In this document: positions 7,995 through 13,031 of the stretch, in pieces
How positions within the stretch are numbered: the first letter of the stretch is position 1
Layout: each line of letters starts with the position of its first letter
The notes under the pieces: model-generated
Database searches by the model: none
What the model saw: the letters and a program-made list of their open reading frames with translations, nothing else
Told to the model about the DNA's origin: nothing
Made by a program: the position numbers and the translations under genes
Assembly: GCA_946480585.1 (NCBI GenBank)
Contig: CAMLKQ010000032.1
Span: forward strand, 1-13,031
Length of the DNA: 13,031 bases
Direction of reading: 5' to 3'
DNA from: an uncultured Kangiella sp.
GTDB taxonomy: Bacteria > Pseudomonadota > Gammaproteobacteria > Enterobacterales > DSM-103792

Positions 7995-8795
7995 TCAGGT
8001 GACCCGGACACGACTGACCAGTTGCCGCAGCAAGGGCGGGCACAACTGTTTCAAGTAAACCCCAAAAATTTCCTTTCCGCCAACCCAGAGTTCGGCCTGT
8101 TGCTTGTGCATCGCCTTGACGATGGCCTCGGCACAGCGCGCCGGCGCCATGCCGCGCAGTTGCCCCGGATCCATGTGGCCTTGCGGCGTGCCGTCACCTT
8201 TCAGTGCGGCCAGTGAGAATGGTGTGTTGATGTAGCCCGGACACACCGTCAACACCTTCACCGCACTACCGTGCAACTCGGCGCGCAGCGAGTCCATGAA
8301 CGCCACCACTGCATGTTTGGACGCACAGTAGGCCGAACGGCGCGGTGTCGCGAACTTGCCCATGACGCTGGCAATCGACACCACCATTGCCTGCGGCCGT
8401 TGCAGCAACTGCGGCAACACGGCGCGGGTCAGTTCGGCGACAGCGAGATAATTCAGCGTCATGATCTGGCGTTCGACGGCCAGAGAAGTTTCGAGCACGC
8501 TGGCGCGCTGACCGATGCCGGCGTTGTTGATCAGGATATCGACCGGACCATGCTCGACAAGCACCGCCGCGGCGCGCGCCGCAATGTCATCCACTGCAGC
8601 CAAATCCATCGGCACCAGTTGATGGCGCTGCGGTTCGGTGCAACGCGCCTGCACCGCTGCCAGCTTGTCGAGCGAGCGCGCCGTCAGCAGCAATCGGCAA
8701 CCGGCCGCGGACAGCGCGATGGCCAGCGCCTCACCAATACCGGATGAGGCGCCGGTCAGCCAGACCGTCTTTCCGGCCAGATTGAATGCACTCAT
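7995..8795 (-). CDS. Short-chain dehydrogenase/reductase (DHRS7-like, classical SDR)
   Basis: 266 residues, an NAD(P)-dependent oxidoreductase with Rossmann fold. It has the cofactor motif TGASSGIG (14-21), NNAG (90-93) and the catalytic set Asn115, Ser143, Tyr156 and Lys160 (YCASK). Arg40 in LLLTARS favours NADP(H). The VCPGYINTPF segment after the active site is typical of the group. The substrate is not readable; lipid-like or steroid-like carbonyl compounds are common in this group. The frame is open up to 8819, but ATG 8795 fits the usual SDR length and overlaps the stop of the upstream gene as ATGA, indicating coupling with the exported unknown protein. A C-terminal hydrophobic/basic stretch (YLKQLCPPLLRQLVSRVR) could touch membranes. 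Confidence 0.93.
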   Translation of the reverse strand: MSAFNLAGKTVWLTGASSGIGEALAIALSAAGCRLLLTARSLDKLAAVQARCTEPQRHQLVPMDLAAVDDIAARAAAVLVEHGPVDILINNAGIGQRASVLETSLAVERQIMTLNYLAVAELTRAVLPQLLQRPQAMVVSIASVMGKFATPRRSAYCASKHAVVAFMDSLRAELHGSAVKVLTVCPGYINTPFSLAALKGDGTPQGHMDPGQLRGMAPARCAEAIVKAMHKQQAELWVGGKEIFGVYLKQLCPPLLRQLVSRVRVT

Positions 8796-9565
8796 TCGCT
8801 GGCAAACGCTTTTTTGCACTGCGGACTGGCGTTGGCTGACTCTTCCAGCATTTCGACTTCGGCCGTGTCACGCAAGCGCAAGGTCAGCGGAATCGACACT
8901 TCCGAATGGAAGCGGTAACCAATCTGGGCGCCGGCCATGCTGACTTCCACCGACGACTGACGGGTGCTGTCGAGATCGCGCAGCTCGACCAAATCCGGAT
9001 ACAGCGCTTTCATTTCAGCGCGGATCGCCTTGTCCTTGGGTTTGTCCTGCGGACGCAGCGACGATGCCATGATGTCAAACTGCTTTTCGATGCCAACCAC
9101 GCGCAGCTTGCCGACACCGCCATTGTCCGGCACCGCCCGCAAGGTTACGAACAAGCGATCCTTGCCTTCCACCACCACCTCACCGGTCAACGTGGTCGAG
9201 GAACAATACGCTTTGACTTCGCGCAGTTTCTCCAGCACGTGGCTGTCAAACACTTGCCGGCGAATGACATACGGGTACAGATCGCGCAGCGTAGCCTCGG
9301 CGGCCAGCAGCAATTCGTTGCGCTCACGGTAAATGGTTTTGACATCCTGACCGCGCAACATCGCCTCGGCGTCCAGCCGTTCCTGCGTGGTCGGCGGCAA
9401 CGGTTTCCATTTGACGTTGAGTTGATCGATGGTGGCGCCGAGGCAGATCGCGTCTACGCAATAGGGCGCGGCAGCGAAACTGCTGACCGCCCACGACAAC
9501 AGCGGCAACACAAACCAACCACGGACAAATTTCTGCTGCATGCTTTTCTGGTGTTTGTCTTTCAT
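8792..9565 (-). CDS. Exported protein of unknown function
   Basis: 257 residues; I do not recognise a named family. A basic N-terminus and hydrophobic core (FVLPLLSWAVSSFAAA) form a signal peptide with likely cleavage near residue 33. The mature protein begins with a CVDAIC pair (Cys36, Cys41) followed by LGATIDQL. Cys121 and Cys250 could make further disulfides. A helical charged segment (about 60-120) precedes a beta-rich half. ATG 9565 is chosen because AGGGA lies 8 bases upstream; the frame is open to 9661 but that would overlap yajQ. Its stop overlaps the dehydrogenase start by 4 bases. A periplasmic location is inferred; function is unknown. Confidence 0.8.
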   Translation of the reverse strand: MKDKHQKSMQQKFVRGWFVLPLLSWAVSSFAAAPYCVDAICLGATIDQLNVKWKPLPPTTQERLDAEAMLRGQDVKTIYRERNELLLAAEATLRDLYPYVIRRQVFDSHVLEKLREVKAYCSSTTLTGEVVVEGKDRLFVTLRAVPDNGGVGKLRVVGIEKQFDIMASSLRPQDKPKDKAIRAEMKALYPDLVELRDLDSTRQSSVEVSMAGAQIGYRFHSEVSIPLTLRLRDTAEVEMLEESANASPQCKKAFASE

Positions 9566-9657
9566 GTGCGTGTTCCCTGACTCGGTACCTGAAACAACAG
9601 CATGTCGGTGGCGCCGGTGTTGCGCTCGGGGGTGGCGGCCGTCACGCTGCGACAACA

Positions 9658-10140
9658 TCAATCCCGAAAATTGTTGTATTGCAAGGGCTGCTCGATTTCC
9701 GAGCTGCGCAGCAGGGCGATCACTTCCTGGAGATCGTCGCGCTTCTTGCCGGTGACTCGCAGTTTGTCACCGTTGATCTGGGTCTGGACTTTCAGCTTGG
9801 CGTCCTTGATCAGATTGCTGATCTGCTTCGCCAATGCCTGTTCGATCCCTTCTTTCAGGGTAAGGTTCCGCTGGACGATGCGACCGGACGGTTCCGGATC
9901 AGAAAATTCGACGCAGCCAAGGCTGATGCCACGCTTGGTCAGTTTTTGGGTGACGATGTCGCCGAGTTGCTGTAGCTGGAACTCCGAATCGGCGACCAGT
10001 TTGATCACCAGTTCTTTCGGTTCGATGGCGGCCGCGGTGCCGCGAAAATCAAACCGGGTTTCCAACTCACGTTTGGCTTGGTCGATGGCGTTGGTCAATT
10101 CGTGCCGGTCAATTTCCGACACCACATCAAACGACGGCAT
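9658..10140 (-). CDS. yajQ: YajQ-family nucleotide-binding protein
   Basis: 160 residues, the full family length. Hallmarks are the start MPSFDVVSEID, RFDFRGT near residue 31, the central GDIVTQKL and QRNLTLKEGIEQ, and the end INGDKLRVTGKKRDDLQEVIALLR. The family has two ferredoxin-like domains in the cytoplasm and binds nucleotides; a Xanthomonas member binds cyclic di-GMP and works with a transcription factor. Whether this one does is not shown here. The ATG at 10140 has a GGAG 6 bases upstream. It sits alone after a palindrome-rich gap with its own promoter, and the exported unknown gene starts 92 bases after its stop. Confidence 0.96.
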   Translation of the reverse strand: MPSFDVVSEIDRHELTNAIDQAKRELETRFDFRGTAAAIEPKELVIKLVADSEFQLQQLGDIVTQKLTKRGISLGCVEFSDPEPSGRIVQRNLTLKEGIEQALAKQISNLIKDAKLKVQTQINGDKLRVTGKKRDDLQEVIALLRSSEIEQPLQYNNFRD

Positions 10141-10181
10141 GGCCGCTCCATTCCTCAGCTTCAGGGGGATTCCGGAGCGGC

Positions 10182-10190
10182 ATCATAACA
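10182..10190 (-). promoter_or_regulatory. Extended -10 promoter for yajQ
   Basis: TATGAT (10182-10187) is preceded by TGT (10188-10190), an extended -10 element. No good -35 box is found at normal distance. The predicted start near 10175 would give a leader of about 35 bases ahead of the yajQ ATG. Confidence 0.42.
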
Positions 10191-10200
10191 TGACCGACCA

Positions 10201-10260
10201 GCCGGCCATTCCGGCAGGTACTTTTGCCGGCCGGGACCGTCAATGGCGAGGTCCCGGCCG
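10201..10260 (-). terminator. Overlapping GC-rich palindromes, possible terminator
   Basis: A perfect 11-bp stem (10228-10238 and 10250-10260, loop of 11) begins 23 bases after the stop of the TIGR03545-like gene. A second hairpin (10211-10216 with 10225-10230) shares three bases of its arm, and GCCGG/CCGGC (10201-10205, 10211-10215) gives a third. The structures exclude each other in part. No U-run follows on the minus strand, so termination, if any, may need Rho; RNA stabilisation is another option. Confidence 0.45.
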
Positions 10261-10282
10261 ACATCATTTGCTCACCCTGACA

Positions 10283-12121
10283 CTATTTCCGGGGCAGGAC
10301 GGCTTCCAACTGTTTCAACTGCTCGGCGAGCGGACCGTCCAGCGCCAACAATTGCTGCCATGCACCATCGAGCTTGGCGAGTTCGGCCTGCACTTTCGCT
10401 TCAGCCTTGGCACGCAGCTCGTCCTTCTTCTTGTCGAGTTCACGTTTCAGCACCCGCCGTACCGCCTGCTTGACGATATCGTCGAGCGAACTCTTGAGTT
10501 CCTGCCGGCTGCCACTGGCGTCTTTCTCGAACCACAGCGACAGCTGCAAGGCATCGGTCTGCGCCAATTCGGCCAGAATCGCCTGGACGATCTCGTTGTC
10601 CTGATCGCTCGCCACCTTCAACTGCAGCGCTGAGAAATTCAGGCTGGTCACCAGTTTCAGCCAATCGGCCTTGCTGGCCACCGTGACGCTGCCGGCGAGC
10701 AAGCCTTTTTCCGCCGACAAGCGCAGCGACGGCTGTTCGCTCAGCACCTGCGGCTGGAACGCGAGCTGCTCGAAGCGCAGTTCGGCATCGGCAATCGGTG
10801 CGGCTTGCCGGCGATCGAGACTGGCCTGCAAGGCAAGCGTGCCGCCCTGCTTGCCGCTGCCATCCAGCGCCAACCGGGTCGGCTCTGCGACCAGCGCCGG
10901 GCTGTCGCTGACGTCAGTCAGTTCGCCAGCAAAACTGCCCTGCCAACCCAGCACATCGAGCTGACCGTCGAGCGCGGCTTTTTTCAGCCAGAACGCCGGC
11001 TGCGGATCAGCCTCCGGGAAATGCACGGTGATGCCGGCAAACCGCGCCGGCGGCGGCGGCGCATTCGGATTCTGGCCGGCGAGCACCCGTGCCTTGCTGA
11101 TCCACGGCTCAGCGGTCTGATACAGATCCATGCCCTGATTCAGCCGGTTTTCCAGCTCCGGCCCCAACATGCCGGAGACCAGTTTGTCGGTGCCGGGAAT
11201 GTTGACGCTGAGCTGGGCCAGCGCCTTTTCCATGTCTTTTTTCGGCGCCGCCTTGACCGTTTCGTACTGCGCTTTCAAGCGTTCGCGGCTTTGCTTCAGT
11301 TCATCCCGCAGCGCTTTCACCGCGTCGGTGTCGCGCTTGATGTCCTTGCGCAGCGCGTCAATCTCTTTCGCGCTCTTGATCAGCGCCAATGCCTGCTCGG
11401 TTTTGCTGGCGTCGCGATCGATTTTCAGCGCCTTGGCGCGCACCTTGTAGTCGTCGAGTTTCTTGCTGTCCGGCAACGCGGCCCGCTTCTGCTCGAAGCG
11501 TTGCTTGGCGGCATCGAGTTCGGCGCGCAATTGCTCGACCGACTGCAAGGATTCCAGCTCCAGCGAGTCGAGAAAGGCCATGCCACCTTCCTTGCTGCCG
11601 AGCGATGCCCAATCGACATTCGCCATGTCCGGCAACAGCTTCATCACGCCGGCCGGCTCGCTGCCCGGAATCGCACCGCTGCTGCTACGGGCGGTATCGA
11701 ACTGGATGCCGCTGACGCGGACATCGTTCAAATGGATGCGTTGCCAGAACAGCTGGCGCAAATCGATACCGGCGTGTATCTCGGCCAGTTCGATCAGGTT
11801 GCGCATCGGCTCCCTGGCATTGGTCACCTGCAACCGGGTCAGCGTGATCTCGCCGTCGAACAATTTCAGGTCGGCCCGGTCCAGCTCGACCTTGGCGCCG
11901 ACAAATGCGCTGCCCACTTGCTCGATGCTGCGCTTGATCAGCCAATCGGCAAAAAACCAGTACAGCGCGCCGATCAAGGCGACCAGCGCCAGAAACACCA
12001 GCAAGCCCTGCCAGCGGAACCAGGCGAGCGCACCGCCCGCTTTTTTTTCCGGCGGCGTCGGTGAAGCCGGCGCGGGAGTCGCGGCCGCAACCGGCGGCGT
12101 TGCCGTCGTGGTGTCGGTCAT
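10283..12121 (-). CDS. TIGR03545-like membrane-anchored protein with AsmA-like N-terminus
   Basis: 612 residues, uncharacterised family. A Pro/Ala/Thr-rich cytoplasmic tail (1-36) is followed by one membrane helix (about 37-59). Residues 65-147 (VGAKVELDRADLKLFDGEITL, NLIELAEIHAGIDLRQLF, LNDVRVSGIQFDT) follow the pattern of the AsmA/TamB-type N-terminal beta domain. A long charged coiled coil spans about 190-300. The second half is beta-rich (about 360-535), with alternating hydrophobic strands, and ends in a Lys/Glu/Ala-rich amphipathic helix (545-608). Most of the protein is therefore predicted in the periplasm. Its start lies 2 bases after the stop of the TIGR03546-like gene, its usual partner in other genomes. 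A role in lipid transport or envelope upkeep is inferred from the AsmA-like fold only. Confidence 0.88.
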   Translation of the reverse strand: MTDTTTATPPVAAATPAPASPTPPEKKAGGALAWFRWQGLLVFLALVALIGALYWFFADWLIKRSIEQVGSAFVGAKVELDRADLKLFDGEITLTRLQVTNAREPMRNLIELAEIHAGIDLRQLFWQRIHLNDVRVSGIQFDTARSSSGAIPGSEPAGVMKLLPDMANVDWASLGSKEGGMAFLDSLELESLQSVEQLRAELDAAKQRFEQKRAALPDSKKLDDYKVRAKALKIDRDASKTEQALALIKSAKEIDALRKDIKRDTDAVKALRDELKQSRERLKAQYETVKAAPKKDMEKALAQLSVNIPGTDKLVSGMLGPELENRLNQGMDLYQTAEPWISKARVLAGQNPNAPPPPARFAGITVHFPEADPQPAFWLKKAALDGQLDVLGWQGSFAGELTDVSDSPALVAEPTRLALDGSGKQGGTLALQASLDRRQAAPIADAELRFEQLAFQPQVLSEQPSLRLSAEKGLLAGSVTVASKADWLKLVTSLNFSALQLKVASDQDNEIVQAILAELAQTDALQLSLWFEKDASGSRQELKSSLDDIVKQAVRRVLKRELDKKKDELRAKAEAKVQAELAKLDGAWQQLLALDGPLAEQLKQLEAVLPRK

Positions 12122-12123
12122 CG

Positions 12124-12630
12124 TTATTCTCCCAGTTTGGTGACAGCCTCAGTCCACCGCGAGGCCTTCAACAATTGCATGAATCGGGTTTGCTCCAGCT
12201 TTTGCTGCAAGCGCTGCCGGTACTGCGCCACCAGCAGCCGCACCAGCAGAGCGAGCGGCAGGAACGCGATCAGTGCACCGACCAGACTGCCGAGCACCAC
12301 CGTGTTGTTGAACTGGCTCCAGCGCAGCAGCGGATGGTTGTACCAATCGGTCCACAGCGGAATCAGCGACTCGCTGTTCAGCAGCTGGTAACCGAGCTGA
12401 TGGAAATAACCATCGAGCAAATAAGCAAAACCCGCCGCGAGGCCCATGAACAGCAGGACAAAGCTGATGTTGACCCGCAGCAAACAGATCAGCAGCAGCA
12501 CGAGCAGATTGTGCAGATTGAGCAGTGGCGTCAGCCCCAGCACCATGCCGAAGCTGGCGCCGAACGCGAGTTGCCACGGCCCGGTTTCCGAGTTCAGCAA
12601 CTGGAATGTTTTGATGACAGTGCGCAGCAC
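12124..12630 (-). CDS. TIGR03546-like small inner-membrane protein
   Basis: 168 residues, uncharacterised. Hydrophobic segments at about 22-50, 54-75 and 108-137 suggest three or four membrane passes, with a loop rich in Trp and Tyr (WTDWYNHPLLRW) between the last two and a basic C-terminal tail. The glycine/proline-rich FGMVLGLTPLLNLHN segment recalls DUF2062-type membrane proteins. The start is a GTG at 12630 with a strong GGAGG 8 bases upstream; the TAA stop lies 2 bases before the TIGR03545-like ATG. The two families are known to occur side by side, so they probably act in one complex. The upstream transferase gene ends 23 bases away, so a shared transcript is likely. Confidence 0.88.
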   Translation of the reverse strand: MLRTVIKTFQLLNSETGPWQLAFGASFGMVLGLTPLLNLHNLLVLLLICLLRVNISFVLLFMGLAAGFAYLLDGYFHQLGYQLLNSESLIPLWTDWYNHPLLRWSQFNNTVVLGSLVGALIAFLPLALLVRLLVAQYRQRLQQKLEQTRFMQLLKASRWTEAVTKLGE

Positions 12631-12653
12631 AGGTTTTTCCTCCGCCTCAACAC

Positions 12654-13031
12654 TCAGGCCGTGATCGGAATGAAACGTGGGGTTTGTTCAACCCGGCGCA
12701 GCCAGGCTTGAACAGCCGGGTAACGATTGAGCTGATAGCCGCCGTCTTCCGCGACATGGGTGTAAGCATAGAGCGCGATATCGGCGATGCTGTATTGGTT
12801 GTCGACAAAGAAGACATTGTTAGCCAGATGATCGTCCATCACCTGCAACGCCTTCTCGCCTTTCGGCCGGCAACGGGCGATGTCGGCAGCGTACGCGGCC
12901 GGATTCGCGGTGAATTTCTGCCAGAACCGCACCGTGGCGATATACGGCTCGTGGCTGTACTGCTCGAAGAACAGCCACTGCATCACCTGCGCCCGCGCCA
13001 GCGGCGCCTGCGGCATCAACGGGCTGCGTTC
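12654..13031 (-). CDS. Glutathione S-transferase, C-terminal part, cut by window edge
   Basis: 125 codons are visible, open to the window end. They cover the all-helical C-terminal domain of a cytosolic glutathione S-transferase: LARAQVMQWLFFEQYSHEPY near the domain start, the N-capping and hydrophobic-staple region VDNQYSIADIALYAYTHV, and the final helix RYPAVQAWLRRVEQTPRF. The thioredoxin-like glutathione-binding domain lies outside the window. The family conjugates or reduces electrophiles with glutathione; the WLFFEQY.HEP pattern is common in bacterial GSTs of unknown substrate. The window starts inside the gene, so there is no start codon to assign. Confidence 0.92.
   Translation of the reverse strand, partial: ERSPLMPQAPLARAQVMQWLFFEQYSHEPYIATVRFWQKFTANPAAYAADIARCRPKGEKALQVMDDHLANNVFFVDNQYSIADIALYAYTHVAEDGGYQLNRYPAVQAWLRRVEQTPRFIPITA

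Noticed and set aside
7182..8216. 344-codon plus-strand frame
   Set aside because: Spans the antisense of two genes and the gap between them; no motifs.
9566..9661. Upstream extension of the exported unknown protein
   Set aside because: A good ribosome binding site sits before ATG 9565, and the extension would push the signal peptide inward and overlap yajQ.
10805..12064. 419-codon plus-strand frame
   Set aside because: Antisense to the TIGR03545-like gene, which has a membrane helix, coiled coil and coupled partner supporting it instead.

Overview
The window reads as bacterial chromosome, most likely from a gammaproteobacterium with moderately high GC. The reasons are a YajQ protein, an RstA-like response regulator, a glutathione S-transferase and the adjacent uncharacterised pair known as TIGR03545/TIGR03546. 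I place it no lower than class. Every gene I can support lies on the minus strand, so transcription runs from high to low coordinates. I found no tRNA, rRNA, CRISPR array, transposase or phage gene. Coding density is high and no gap exceeds about 280 bases.

In the direction of transcription the right part (13031 to 10141) holds the C-terminal end of a glutathione S-transferase. It is followed closely by a small polytopic membrane protein (TIGR03546-like) and a large membrane-anchored protein (TIGR03545-like). The large protein has an AsmA-like start and a long coiled coil. The two membrane-protein genes are 2 bases apart and have a strong ribosome binding site, so they form a clear two-gene unit. 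It ends in GC-rich palindromes.

The middle (10140 to 6193) holds yajQ with its own extended -10 promoter, an exported protein of unknown function, a short-chain dehydrogenase whose start overlaps the stop of that gene by 4 bases, a cyclic-nucleotide-binding-fold protein without a DNA-binding domain, and an exported diheme cytochrome c.

The left part (6019 to 1) holds two exported S9-family serine peptidases fused head to tail by a one-base TAATG overlap and closed by a strong intrinsic terminator at 1549-1582. Beyond it lies a two-component system: an OmpR-class, RstA-like regulator and the N-terminal third of its sensor kinase, cut off by the window edge.

The theme is cell-envelope and signalling housekeeping rather than a mobile or defence island. 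The peptidase pair probably completes peptide breakdown outside the cytoplasm. The cytochrome is a periplasmic electron carrier. The TIGR03545/03546 pair is the best candidate for an undescribed system, possibly an envelope lipid-handling module; that role is inference from the AsmA-like N-terminus.
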